Shown here in pieces: positions 1 through 8,085 of a stretch of 60,471 bases of DNA. The stretch is from an uncultured Clostridia bacterium. Its GTDB lineage: Bacteria > Bacillota > Clostridia > Peptostreptococcales > Anaerovoracaceae. The notes beneath the pieces are model-generated. The model was not told the origin of the DNA. It made no database searches and worked only from the letters and a program-made list of their open reading frames with translations. The position numbers and the translations under genes are program-made. Position 1 is the first letter of the stretch. The number at the start of each line of letters is the position of its first letter. Location: contig CALHKP010000054.1 in assembly GCA_938034165.1 (NCBI GenBank), positions 1 through 60,471 on the forward strand, in the 5' to 3' direction.

Positions 1-175
1 ACATTGGGACATAATCAGTTTCGTTATACTAAGACAATATCACATTTGATACATAATATACCACAAAAACTCTTAATTCCAATTGACTACATTATTACTT
101 GGTGATATATTATAAAAAGAAAAATTTTATTCTTTTTCTTATATCATAAGAAAAAAGCATTATAAGGAGGCTTTC
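1..175 (+). promoter_or_regulatory. hom promoter and 5' leader
   Basis: A sigma-A-like promoter is visible: TTGACT at 83-88, a 17-base spacer, and TATATT at 106-111, giving a start near 118. The leader to the hom start at 176 is A/T-rich and contains two overlapping self-complementary stretches, about 116-146 and 131-157. The ribosome binding site AAGGAGG lies at about 164-170, five bases before the ATG. Nothing recognisable lies in bases 1-80. Promoter and RBS are seen directly; any role for the leader hairpins is speculation. Confidence 0.6.
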
Positions 176-1141
176 ATGAAGACAATAAAAGTTGCACTTT
201 TGGGTATGGGAACCGTTGCCAGCGGAACATACGAAATTTTGAATATGAACAAAGCGCTTATCGAAAAGCGTACAGGTAGAAGCATAGAAGTAACCAAAGC
301 TCTTGTCAGAACTCCGGAAAGACTCGCTAAGACAGGAATGGATGTTTCGTGTGCTGTTACTGATGCTGACGAAATTTTCAATGATGATGATATTGATATC
401 GTTGTTGAAGCAATCGGCGGAATCGAACCTGCTACAACATATATGCTGAAGGCTATGAATGCAAAGAAGCATGTAGTTACACCTAACAAGGCTGCAGTTG
501 CCGCTAATTATGCTCTGCTGAAAGAAACTGCCGAAAAAAATAATGTGCAGTTCCGTTTTGAAGCAAGTGTAGGCGGTGGAATTCCTGCTCTCACTTCTAT
601 TCAGGAGGCGCTTAGCGGAAACGAATTTACAGAAGTAATGGGAATTGTTAACGGAACAACCAACTACATTTTAACCAAAATGACTGACCTTGGCCTTGAT
701 TACAACGATGTTCTGAAAGATGCTCAAGAAAAAGGCTTTGCTGAGGCAGACCCTACTGCAGACGTTGAAGGTATAGATGTTGCCAATAAGTTATCTATTC
801 TTATGGCACTTGCTTTTGATAAATATGTTCATCCGGATGACATTCCTACCGTGGGAATCAGCCAGATTACTATGGATGATATCGAAAAGGCAAAAGCAAA
901 TGGATGCAAAATCAAACTTATCGCTCATGCAAAGGTTACAGGCGAAGATGTTGAATACAGCGTAGCTCCTCTGGAACTGCCGTTTGACCACCCTCTTTCA
1001 GGTGTTTCAAATGAATTTAATGCCATTTATGTAACAGGTAATGCTGTAGGCGAAGTAATGCTGTATGGTAAAGGTGCAGGTGCCCTTCCAACCGGAAGCG
1101 CAGTTGTAGGAGATATAATTGCAATAGCAAAAACATTATAG
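176..1141 (+). CDS. hom: Homoserine dehydrogenase, short form without ACT domain
   Basis: Reduces aspartate semialdehyde to homoserine with NAD(P)H, the branch point to threonine and methionine. The N-terminal Rossmann motif GMGTVASG is at residues 10-17 and PNKA at 103-106. The homoserine dehydrogenase core (GIVNGTTNYI at 156-165, then ADPTADVEGIDVANK at about 191-205) is intact. The protein is 321 residues and ends right after the catalytic domain. Many Firmicute enzymes are longer, about 400-430 residues, because of a C-terminal ACT domain for threonine feedback. The stop codon overlaps the RBS of the next gene, so this does not look like a frameshift. Inference: activity not controlled through an ACT domain. 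Confidence 0.95.
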   Translation: MKTIKVALLGMGTVASGTYEILNMNKALIEKRTGRSIEVTKALVRTPERLAKTGMDVSCAVTDADEIFNDDDIDIVVEAIGGIEPATTYMLKAMNAKKHVVTPNKAAVAANYALLKETAEKNNVQFRFEASVGGGIPALTSIQEALSGNEFTEVMGIVNGTTNYILTKMTDLGLDYNDVLKDAQEKGFAEADPTADVEGIDVANKLSILMALAFDKYVHPDDIPTVGISQITMDDIEKAKANGCKIKLIAHAKVTGEDVEYSVAPLELPFDHPLSGVSNEFNAIYVTGNAVGEVMLYGKGAGALPTGSAVVGDIIAIAKTL

Positions 1142-1151
1142 GAGGAAATAT

Positions 1152-1649
1152 ATGAGCTTATACAAAGACTGGCAGAAACTTATGGAAAGCCAGACTCAGG
1201 AAACAGTTGAGGCATTCTGGAAGGAATACTCAGAAACAGAAACAAAAATTTACAAACACATCCTTGCAAATAAGGATGTCCATCTTGCAGGAAAGGTTGA
1301 AGACCTTGTTGCACAGTTTGAATGTGACAAAGTTATCTTCATGGGATTCCTGGATGGAATCAACACAAGTCTGAAAGAAGAAAACAATCTCGAAAGCATC
1401 GAAATGGACACAGAAATCGATCTTGACGTTGATTTTGAAAAATTGTTCTTCAACATGCTTAAGGCTGATGCTGATTATCTGTACTCACTTGACGAATGGG
1501 ATGATGTTCTCACAATGGAAAGACGTCTTGAAATCGTAAAGGAATACAAGAAATCAAGAACTGTACATGTAGAAAAGAAACCTGGCAGAAATGATCCTTG
1601 CCCTTGCGGAAGTGGCAAAAAATATAAAAAATGCTGCGGTAAAAACTAA
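1152..1649 (+). CDS. SEC-C motif protein of unknown function
   Basis: A 165-residue acidic, mostly helical protein ending in a SEC-C zinc-binding motif (GRNDPCPCGSGKKYKKCCG at about residues 145-163), the C-x-C-x8-C-C element also found at the C-terminus of SecA and in many small proteins. The first 135 residues match no family I recognise. It starts 10 bases after hom with its own AGGAGG site (1141-1146), so it is co-transcribed with hom. The zinc tail is certain; the role is unknown, with binding to ribosomes or SecB-like partners only a family-level possibility. Confidence 0.85.
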   Translation: MSLYKDWQKLMESQTQETVEAFWKEYSETETKIYKHILANKDVHLAGKVEDLVAQFECDKVIFMGFLDGINTSLKEENNLESIEMDTEIDLDVDFEKLFFNMLKADADYLYSLDEWDDVLTMERRLEIVKEYKKSRTVHVEKKPGRNDPCPCGSGKKYKKCCGKN

Positions 1650-1662
1650 TAACTAAAAAATT

Positions 1663-1720
1663 AAAGGTATAGTATTTCTTTTCGGAAACTCTCCGTTCAG
1701 AAATACCATACCTTTTTCTT
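1663..1720. terminator. Bidirectional intrinsic terminator between hom operon and nth
   Basis: A 17-base stem with one mismatch pairs AAAGGTATAGTATTTCT (1663-1679) with 1699-1715 around a CGGAAACTCTCCG-containing loop, followed by a T-rich run on the plus strand. On the minus strand the stem is also followed by T-rich sequence, so it can end both the hom operon and nth. Confidence 0.85.
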
Positions 1721-1751
1721 TACCTTTTGTCCGGCTTATAGAGGCCTATTT

Positions 1752-2375
1752 TTAAAGATTCTTTTCGCACAAATCTTTTATGGCACAAGATTCACAGTCA
1801 GGCTTTCTTGCAGTACAACAGTTTCTTCCGTGAAAAATAAGGCTGTGATGTGTTTTGGTCCAGCGCCCTTTCGGAATTGTCTTCATAAGAGCTTTTTCTG
1901 TGTTCAAAACGTTGCTTTCGGACACGAGGCCTATTCTGTTTGACACGCGAAAAACGTGTGTATCCACCGCAATGCGCTCTTCACCAAAACCGACAGATAA
2001 AACAACATTTGCGGTTTTTCGACCCACTCCCGGAAGTGATACCAGAGCATCATAATCCCTCGGAACCTCGCCATTATAGTCTGTTACAAGTTTTTCAGAT
2101 AGTCCGATTATATTCTTTGCTTTTGTCTTATACATGCCGATTTGTCTGAGTTTTTCCTCTACATCAGCCGCATTCGCTTTTGCAAGGGCAAATGCGTCAG
2201 GATAAGTTTCAAAGAGAGCCGGCGTTACTTTGTTTACGCTTTTGTCAGTAGTCTGAGCAGAAAGCGCAACTGCAACAAGAAGCTCAAATACGTTTCTGTG
2301 ATTCAGCGCACATTCAGCGTTAGGGTAAGTTTTTTCCAGTATATCTAAAATTTTGTTTACTTTTTCTTTTTTCAT
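1752..2375 (-). CDS. nth: Endonuclease III (DNA glycosylase/AP lyase)
   Basis: Base-excision repair enzyme that removes oxidised pyrimidines and nicks at abasic sites. With the start chosen at 2375 the protein is 207 residues. The helix-hairpin-helix LPGVGRKTA is at 114-122, catalytic Lys120 and Asp138 fall at the E. coli positions, and the [4Fe-4S] cluster cysteines C187-x6-C194-x2-C197-x5-C203 are complete. The frame is open to 2396, but the ATG at 2375 has a GGAGGT site six bases upstream and matches the family start. It is divergent from the GntR gene and shares a terminator with hom. Confidence 0.97.
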   Translation of the reverse strand: MKKEKVNKILDILEKTYPNAECALNHRNVFELLVAVALSAQTTDKSVNKVTPALFETYPDAFALAKANAADVEEKLRQIGMYKTKAKNIIGLSEKLVTDYNGEVPRDYDALVSLPGVGRKTANVVLSVGFGEERIAVDTHVFRVSNRIGLVSESNVLNTEKALMKTIPKGRWTKTHHSLIFHGRNCCTARKPDCESCAIKDLCEKNL

Positions 2376-2400
2376 AATACCTCCGATATCAGTCAAAGTC

Positions 2401-2430
2401 TTGACTAATTAGTAGTATACCATATATAAT
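2401..2430 (+). promoter_or_regulatory. Promoter of the GntR gene with a possible operator
   Basis: TTGACT (2401-2406), an 18-base spacer and TATAAT (2425-2430) form a good promoter for the regulator at 2456. The spacer holds the perfect palindrome ACTAATTAGT (2404-2413) and the near-palindrome TAGTATACCA (2412-2421). An autoregulatory operator is plausible but unproven; the site lies in the nth/gntR divergent region and could affect both genes. Confidence 0.6.
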
Positions 2431-2455
2431 TCTATATTAAACGGAGATTTTTAAA

Positions 2456-3121
2456 ATGGATATATTAAAAGAGTTAATAGGCGAAAAAACGGAGAACGCT
2501 CCACTTGTGGAAATAGTATATAATTCACTTCTTAAGGATATACTCACAGGTAATATTAAACAGGGCTCACGACTTACAGAAACCAAAGTCTGCCAGATGT
2601 ACACGGCGAGTAGAACTCCCGTAAGAGAAACTTTCAGGCGCCTAGAAATGGATGGAATCATAGAAATAATCCCAAACAAAGGTGCCGTGGTAAAAGGATT
2701 TTCGCGCCAAGAGGTTCGCGACATGCTTCATCTGAGAAACGACTGTGAAGTTACAGCTGTCAGATGGGCTATAAGCAGAATTACAGAAGAGCAAGAAGAA
2801 CAGCTTTCGGATATCTACAAATATATGGAATTTTATACAAAGAAAAATGATATTCCTAAAATGATTAAGATTAATAATGCTTTTCACAGAGTTATATACT
2901 CGGCAACTCATAACAAACTGGTAGAAAACACCCTGATATCCTACCAGAAATATGTAGACTTCTGCTGCCCTTCCAACTACTTTGCTCCAAGATATCTTGA
3001 AAAAGTTTTAGAAGAGCACAAGAAGATTTATACAGCATTTCTAAAAAAAGATGCAGAGGCAGGCGCACTGTCAATGAGAATTCATATGGATAACTCGTAC
3101 AAAAGAAGAGTAGCAAAATAA
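2456..3121 (+). CDS. GntR family transcriptional regulator, FadR/FCD subfamily
   Basis: A 221-residue DNA-binding regulator. The winged helix-turn-helix spans about residues 15-80 (LTETKVCQMYTASRTPVRE region at 40-58). The C-terminal FCD ligand-binding helical bundle follows, with histidines at 144, 188 and 210 in the places that usually coordinate a metal in FCD proteins. Such proteins sense small carboxylic acids or sugar acids; the ligand cannot be deduced here because no catabolic gene lies next to it. It is transcribed alone, divergent from nth, and ends at a hairpin shared with the converging transglutaminase gene. Confidence 0.92.
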   Translation: MDILKELIGEKTENAPLVEIVYNSLLKDILTGNIKQGSRLTETKVCQMYTASRTPVRETFRRLEMDGIIEIIPNKGAVVKGFSRQEVRDMLHLRNDCEVTAVRWAISRITEEQEEQLSDIYKYMEFYTKKNDIPKMIKINNAFHRVIYSATHNKLVENTLISYQKYVDFCCPSNYFAPRYLEKVLEEHKKIYTAFLKKDAEAGALSMRIHMDNSYKRRVAK

Positions 3122-3123
3122 AA

Positions 3124-3160
3124 GACTTTATCGCAAATTATGATAAAGCCTTTTTTATTT
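3124..3160. terminator. Bidirectional terminator between GntR gene and transglutaminase gene
   Basis: The stem CTTTATC/GATAAAG (3126-3148, loop GCAAATTAT) is followed by six T on the plus strand and by a T-rich tract on the minus strand. It sits between two convergent genes. Confidence 0.75.
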
Positions 3161-3161
3161 A

Positions 3162-4535
3162 CTATTTAATTAATCTAAGGTTTAGAATTTCTCTTCCCAT
3201 TTGTACACATTCTTCAGGTACCTGAGCGTGTTTCGTCTCAGCCTCGCCGTACTGATTATCATATGGATCATATCTGTAATGCTTCTTTGGAGGATCGAAT
3301 TCGCAAAGAATGTCAGTATTAAAAACAACTCTGTATGGATCCATGTTACCAAAATAAAACTCTCTTAACTCCTCACTGCCAAAGAATCTGCGTTCTCCAC
3401 CATATGCGCAGTCAACAGGTCTGAATCCAACGTTTTCTATATATATCTCACACCAGTCATGAACTCCGGATGCACCATTCAAAACTATGCCTGACTGCCA
3501 TCTTGCAGGAATACCATTGTATCTGCAAAGAGTTATATAAAGACATGTCTGAAGACCGCAGTCACCTCTGCCTCTGAGAGCAAGATATTCCCCAAGAGAA
3601 TCCAAAGCTACATAATCGCAAGCATATGCATACTCATACTGAGTTGTAATATAGTCATATATTTTCTTTGCTATTTTCAGTTTGTCAGTTTCGCCTCCGA
3701 CTATTTTCGAAGACAAATCTCTGATAAAAGGTGTAAAAACAACGCAAGGCGTTTTTTCTTCCAAATCACGATTTTCATAAACCTCAGAGGTCTTGCCGGT
3801 TTTGTTCAATTCTTCTAGCTTTTCATAAGACATGTAATCCGTTTCTGTGACACATCTGAATCTTACAGAAAATTCTTCTTCGCTACCTTTACATTTTCTG
3901 CTGAAAAAGACTGTAGCTTGATTGTGACTTTTATCCGAAAAATAAGGTTTTTCACCTTCTTCAACCGCTTCTACCTTCTTCATTCCATAACCTTTAGAAT
4001 TTGCAAAAGGAAGATGAACATGTAATTCCTCACCTGCCGAACCGGCAGAATTCACATGGCTATAAAGCCTTACATCACTTGAAATAGAAGCTTTTCCATC
4101 TCTCATAATTATGCTGCATATATCTTCAATTTCCTTTGATGAAGGATATGCATAAGTTGAACCCGGCCAGTCTCTCAGCAAAGGGCTCGTCAGAAACAGA
4201 GCCCTTATACTGAAGTTAACATACTTCTTTTTTCCGTCAACGAATATCCAATCTGTATCGCCTTTGATTTTTTCAAAATCATCTTCTCCGAATCCTGGAA
4301 GATATGATGTTATGTCAGAAATCAAATCCTCCTCATCAATTATATACGCTTTCTTGAGAGTCTTAATCTGTGAAAGCTGAAGCTCTATCCTCCTTTTGAC
4401 ATATTCAGGCAAATCCTCTCTTTGCAGATGATATCTGCTCCTTGATTCAAATTCATCGAAATAACCTGCATGTTTCAGTCTTTCGAGCTCATCAGGCATT
4501 CCAAATATCAGCGATTTAGTCCAGTCTAAATCCAT
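3162..4535 (-). CDS. Transglutaminase-like cysteine protease-fold protein
   Basis: A 457-residue protein with a C-terminal transglutaminase-like domain. The Cys-His-Asp triad is visible at C326 (GRGDCGLQT), H359 (GVHDWCEIY) and D375 (RPVDCAYGG). About 270 N-terminal residues form a domain I do not recognise. There is no signal peptide, so it is predicted cytoplasmic. The longer start at 4541 abuts its GGAGG directly, whereas ATG 4535 has GGAGG six bases upstream, so 4535 is chosen. It begins 15 bases after clpB and is probably co-transcribed with it. Substrate unknown; peptidase, amidase or crosslinking activity is possible. Confidence 0.85.
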   Translation of the reverse strand: MDLDWTKSLIFGMPDELERLKHAGYFDEFESRSRYHLQREDLPEYVKRRIELQLSQIKTLKKAYIIDEEDLISDITSYLPGFGEDDFEKIKGDTDWIFVDGKKKYVNFSIRALFLTSPLLRDWPGSTYAYPSSKEIEDICSIIMRDGKASISSDVRLYSHVNSAGSAGEELHVHLPFANSKGYGMKKVEAVEEGEKPYFSDKSHNQATVFFSRKCKGSEEEFSVRFRCVTETDYMSYEKLEELNKTGKTSEVYENRDLEEKTPCVVFTPFIRDLSSKIVGGETDKLKIAKKIYDYITTQYEYAYACDYVALDSLGEYLALRGRGDCGLQTCLYITLCRYNGIPARWQSGIVLNGASGVHDWCEIYIENVGFRPVDCAYGGERRFFGSEELREFYFGNMDPYRVVFNTDILCEFDPPKKHYRYDPYDNQYGEAETKHAQVPEECVQMGREILNLRLIK

Positions 4536-4550
4536 CGACATCCTCCATTA

Positions 4551-7142
4551 TTATTTAACAGTGAAAACCAGGTTACCGTCTTTGGCATCTATTACAGCGC
4601 TACGTCCCTCATAAAGGTCTCCGCTTATAATCATAGAAGCAAGCTTTGTTTCTATATTCTTCTGCAGATATCTCTTAACAGGTCTTGCACCATAATTTGG
4701 ATCGTAAGATTCTTTTGCAATCAGACGTTTGCCGTCTTCTGTCAATTCAATACCCATGTCTCTGTCTGCGAGACGCTTCTTCAGTCCTGCCAAAGCTAAG
4801 TCTATTATTTCTAATATCTGGTCTTCTGTCAATGGGCTAAATACAACAATGTCATCAATTCTGTTGAGGAATTCAGGTCTGAAGTAATTCTTCAGCATGT
4901 TTTCTACTCTTTCCTTAGTTTCATTGTCAATTCTTCCGTCAGCTCTGATATTGTCAATAAGCTCGCTGCTTCCGATATTGGATGTCATAATAACTATTGT
5001 ATTCTTGAAGTCTACAGTTCTACCCTGGTTATCTGTGAGTCGTCCGTCATCAAGAAGCTGAAGCAGGATGTTAAATACATCAGGATGTGCTTTTTCTATT
5101 TCGTCGAACAAGATTACGCTGTAAGGTTTTCTTCTTACACTCTCTGTAAGTTGACCGCCCTCATCGTATCCAACATATCCCGGAGGCGCTCCCACAAGTC
5201 TTGAAACTGAATGTTTTTCCATGTATTCAGACATATCGATTCTTATCATATTCTTTTCACTGTCAAACAAAGCTTCCGAAAGTGCTTTTGCAAGCTCTGT
5301 CTTACCTACACCGGTAGGTCCTAAGAAGATAAATGAACCGATAGGTCTGTTCTCATCTTTCAAGCCTGCTCTTGCTCTCAAAATAGCTTCTGATACGGCT
5401 TCTACACCTTCGTCCTGACCAATTACACGTTTATGCAGTATTTCAGGAAGTTTAAGAAGCTTTTCTTTTTCTGATTCTACAAGCTTTGCAACAGGAATAC
5501 CTGTCCACGATGATACAACTTCTGCAATTTCTTCTTCGCCTACTTCTTCCTTCAGAAGACGTTTTTCATTTGCTGTATCAGCCTTTTCCTTTTCGGCATT
5601 AAGTTTCTTTTCCAGTTCAGGAAGTGTACCATATTTCAGTTTTGCCAGCTTTTCGAGGTCGTAATTTCTCTCGGCTTCTTCCATCTGGTGTTTAACGTTT
5701 TCTATTTCCTGTTTAGTTGCCTTAACATCTGTAATAGTCTTCTTCTCGTTTTCCCACTGAGCTCTCATAACAGCATTTTCGTCGCGTAACTGAGCCAGCT
5801 CTTTTTCCAGTGCTGCGAGTCTTGCCTTGGAAGCCTTGTCTGTTTCCTTGCCAAGGGCCTGTTTTTCTATCTCGAGCTGCATAATCTTTCTTGAAATTTC
5901 GTCAAGTTCTGATGGCAACGAGTCAATTTCAGTTCTTATCTTAGAAGCCGCCTCATCCATAAGGTCAATAGCCTTATCAGGCAGGAATCTGTCTGTGATA
6001 TATCTGTCAGAAAGTGTAGCACATGCAATCAGTGCATTGTCTGTAATTCTTACTCCGTGATGGATTTCAAATCTTTCTTTCAGACCTCTGAGGATAGAAA
6101 TAGTATCTTCTACTGTTGGCTGGTCTACAAGAACCTTCTGGAATCTTCTTTCCAGTGCTGCATCTTTTTCGATGTATTTTCTGTATTCATCAAGTGTAGT
6201 TGCGCCTATGCAATGAAGTTCGCCTCTTGCAAGTTTAGGTTTCAAGAGATTTCCCGCATCCATTGAACCTTCTGTTTTGCCTGCACCGACAATGTTGTGG
6301 ATTTCATCGATAAACAGAATGATTCTGCCTTCTGCCTTTTCGACTTCATTCAGTACAGCTTTAAGTCTTTCTTCAAACTCACCTCTGTATTTTGCACCTG
6401 CAATAAGTGAACCCATATCAAGAGCAAATATAGTCTTATCCTTCAGTCCTTCAGGAACATCTCCCTTAAGAATACGCTGAGCCAGACCTTCTACAACTGC
6501 TGTTTTACCTACGCCCGGTTCACCTATAAGAACAGGATTATTCTTGGTTCTTCTTGATAGAATCTGGATAGCATGTCTGATTTCACTGTCTCTTCCGATT
6601 ACAGGATCCAGTTTGCCGTCTCTTGCCATTTCTACCAGATCTCTGCCGTACTTGGTCAAAGCTTCATAAGTTTCCTCAGGATTTTGAGAAGTGATTCTTT
6701 GATTTCCTCTTACTTTGGACATAGCTTCCAGGAATTTATTTCTGTCTATGCCATATTTCTTAAATATTCTGGTTGATGGAGTGTTATTTTCGCTCAACAT
6801 AGCAAGATATAGGTGTTCAACACTTACATATTCATCCTTGAAGTTTTCTGCTTCTTTTTCGGCATCTGCAAGAACCTTAGAAAGTCTCCTTGACATATAT
6901 ATATTCTGTGCATTTCCCGAAACCTTTGGAAGTCTGTCAACTTCTGCTCTCACATCACTTTCTAAACGAGCAGAATCCACTCCCATATTCTTTATAAGTT
7001 TAGGAATTAATCCTTCATTTTGCTGTAACAAAGCAAGGTGAAGATGCTCTACATCAAGTGTCTGGTTGCCTTCGCTAAGACCTATATTCTGGCAATCCAT
7101 TATTGCCTGTTGTGCATTTTGTGTATATTTTTCAATGTTCAT
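4551..7142 (-). CDS. clpB: ATP-dependent disaggregase ClpB
   Basis: Hsp100 chaperone that works with DnaK to resolubilise aggregated proteins. The protein is 863 residues, the usual length. It has an N-domain at 1-145, a first AAA+ module with Walker A GEPGVGKT at 207-214, the coiled-coil M-domain at about 400-525 and a second AAA+ module (GPTGVGKT near 605). The M-domain separates it from ClpC/ClpA. The frame extends to 7220, but ATG 7142 has GGGGAG upstream and gives the family start MNIEKYTQ. A CIRCE operator upstream implies HrcA control. The transglutaminase-like gene follows at 15 bases. Confidence 0.98.
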   Translation of the reverse strand: MNIEKYTQNAQQAIMDCQNIGLSEGNQTLDVEHLHLALLQQNEGLIPKLIKNMGVDSARLESDVRAEVDRLPKVSGNAQNIYMSRRLSKVLADAEKEAENFKDEYVSVEHLYLAMLSENNTPSTRIFKKYGIDRNKFLEAMSKVRGNQRITSQNPEETYEALTKYGRDLVEMARDGKLDPVIGRDSEIRHAIQILSRRTKNNPVLIGEPGVGKTAVVEGLAQRILKGDVPEGLKDKTIFALDMGSLIAGAKYRGEFEERLKAVLNEVEKAEGRIILFIDEIHNIVGAGKTEGSMDAGNLLKPKLARGELHCIGATTLDEYRKYIEKDAALERRFQKVLVDQPTVEDTISILRGLKERFEIHHGVRITDNALIACATLSDRYITDRFLPDKAIDLMDEAASKIRTEIDSLPSELDEISRKIMQLEIEKQALGKETDKASKARLAALEKELAQLRDENAVMRAQWENEKKTITDVKATKQEIENVKHQMEEAERNYDLEKLAKLKYGTLPELEKKLNAEKEKADTANEKRLLKEEVGEEEIAEVVSSWTGIPVAKLVESEKEKLLKLPEILHKRVIGQDEGVEAVSEAILRARAGLKDENRPIGSFIFLGPTGVGKTELAKALSEALFDSEKNMIRIDMSEYMEKHSVSRLVGAPPGYVGYDEGGQLTESVRRKPYSVILFDEIEKAHPDVFNILLQLLDDGRLTDNQGRTVDFKNTIVIMTSNIGSSELIDNIRADGRIDNETKERVENMLKNYFRPEFLNRIDDIVVFSPLTEDQILEIIDLALAGLKKRLADRDMGIELTEDGKRLIAKESYDPNYGARPVKRYLQKNIETKLASMIISGDLYEGRSAVIDAKDGNLVFTVK

Positions 7143-7177
7143 ATAATCTCCCCCTCTCATTTTCTCTCTATGACTAT

Positions 7178-7206
7178 ATATTACTCCTGTAAAATAAAAA
7201 AAGCAA
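7178..7206 (-). promoter_or_regulatory. Candidate clpB promoter
   Basis: On the minus strand TTGCTT (7201-7206), a 17-base spacer and TAATAT (7178-7183) precede clpB. The -35 box overlaps the distal arm of the inverted repeat that contains CIRCE. A weaker alternative upstream of CIRCE is TTGAAA around 7262-7267, with no good -10. Confidence 0.5.
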
Positions 7207-7257
7207 GAATTTTTTAGCACTCATTAAATGAGAGCGCTAATAATTCTTGCTTTTGTC
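7192..7257 (-). terminator. Large inverted repeat with T-tract enclosing CIRCE
   Basis: Read on the minus strand, an arm beginning AAAAGCAAGAATT and ending in the CIRCE half-site pairs with the opposite CIRCE half-site plus AATTCTTGCTTTT. The stem is about 23 bp with an eight- to nine-base loop, followed by TTTTTTTATTTT. This is a typical intrinsic terminator and would end the M50 protease transcript just ahead of clpB. Confidence 0.7.
7214..7240. promoter_or_regulatory. CIRCE operator (HrcA binding site)
   Basis: TTAGCACTC (7214-7222), nine bases, GAGCGCTAA (7232-7240) match the CIRCE consensus TTAGCACTC-N9-GAGTGCTAA with a single substitution. HrcA repressor binding here would make clpB heat-inducible. 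The site is nested in a longer inverted repeat (about 7200-7256). Confidence 0.92.
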
Positions 7258-7297
7258 ACCGTTTCAACATCAATTCGACATTCTTCAGACGTGTTTT

Positions 7298-8017
7298 TTA
7301 ATATATGATTGTTTTTACAATTATTGAATAGATGCTGCTCACCATCGGAGTCAAGAAAAGATCTGTAATGTTCAGGAATACGAGCAGCAACAGTAAGAAA
7401 CCTCCGAATCTGTAATAGCTGTAGTACCAGTCGTATTTTCTCAGATTGAAAATTTCTGTAAGCACATTGAATCCGTCAAGAGGCGGTACAGGCAGAAGGT
7501 TAAATACCATAAGAACTATATTAATTATGATAACGTTTTGCAGTATTGTCATGATGATTTTGCCTACAGCATTTGCATATATTCCCGGACTGATCATCAG
7601 AATGATCTTTACTATAAATGCAAACACTATTGCAATCAGAAGGTTCATAATTATTCCTGCAAGTGCAACCAGCAGTTCATCTCTTCTTCTGTGTTTGTAA
7701 TATCTCGGATCGATTTCTACAGGTTTACCCCATCCGAAACCTGCAATCAGAAGAGCTATAAATCCAAAGGGATCTATATGAGCTTTCGGATTTACCGTAA
7801 GTCTTCCCTGAAGCTTTGGCGTAGGATCGCCTAGCCTGTCAGAAACAAAACCGTGAGCAAATTCGTGGAAGCAAAGTCCAATCAGAATTGCCGGTAAGAC
7901 CAGAATTTTGTTCAAAATCCACGTTCCCATATTGATGAATCCGCCGTTTACGATATTTAAAATTACAAGAAGAATCAAAATCAGCCAGAGCGGTGATATT
8001 TTTTTGTTGTTCATCAT
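7298..8017 (-). CDS. Site-2-protease-like M50 family membrane metalloprotease
   Basis: A 239-residue polytopic membrane protein with the zinc motif HEFAH (H51, E52, H55) in a transmembrane helix and the third ligand in NLLPVPPLDG (Asp181). This is the layout of short M50/S2P family proteins (SpoIVFB/YwhC-like) that cut within the membrane. At least five hydrophobic segments are evident and no PDZ domain is present. The start ATGATG at 8017/8014 follows AGGGGA. It stands between cbiC and clpB with hairpins on both sides, so it may be its own unit. Substrate unknown. Confidence 0.93.
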   Translation of the reverse strand: MMNNKKISPLWLILILLVILNIVNGGFINMGTWILNKILVLPAILIGLCFHEFAHGFVSDRLGDPTPKLQGRLTVNPKAHIDPFGFIALLIAGFGWGKPVEIDPRYYKHRRRDELLVALAGIIMNLLIAIVFAFIVKIILMISPGIYANAVGKIIMTILQNVIIINIVLMVFNLLPVPPLDGFNVLTEIFNLRKYDWYYSYYRFGGFLLLLLVFLNITDLFLTPMVSSIYSIIVKTIIY

Positions 8018-8035
8018 TCATTCCCCTTTTTTAAT

Positions 8036-8080
8036 AACAGAATCCTTTTCCATCATCTGTCTTGTGAAAAAGGATTCTTA
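8036..8080. other. Hairpin between cbiC and the M50 protease gene
   Basis: AGAATCCTTTT (about 8039-8049) pairs with AAAAGGATTCT (about 8068-8078). A T-rich run follows only on the plus strand, where no gene reads through. On the minus strand, where cbiC ends at 8086, the stem lacks a T-tract. It may be a processing or weak termination site for the cobalamin operon. Confidence 0.4.
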
Positions 8081-8085
8081 ATTTT

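Noticed and set aside
7143..7220. N-terminal extension of ClpB from an upstream start
   Set aside because: It would translate through the CIRCE/terminator repeat; the ATG at 7142 has a good RBS and the family N-terminus.
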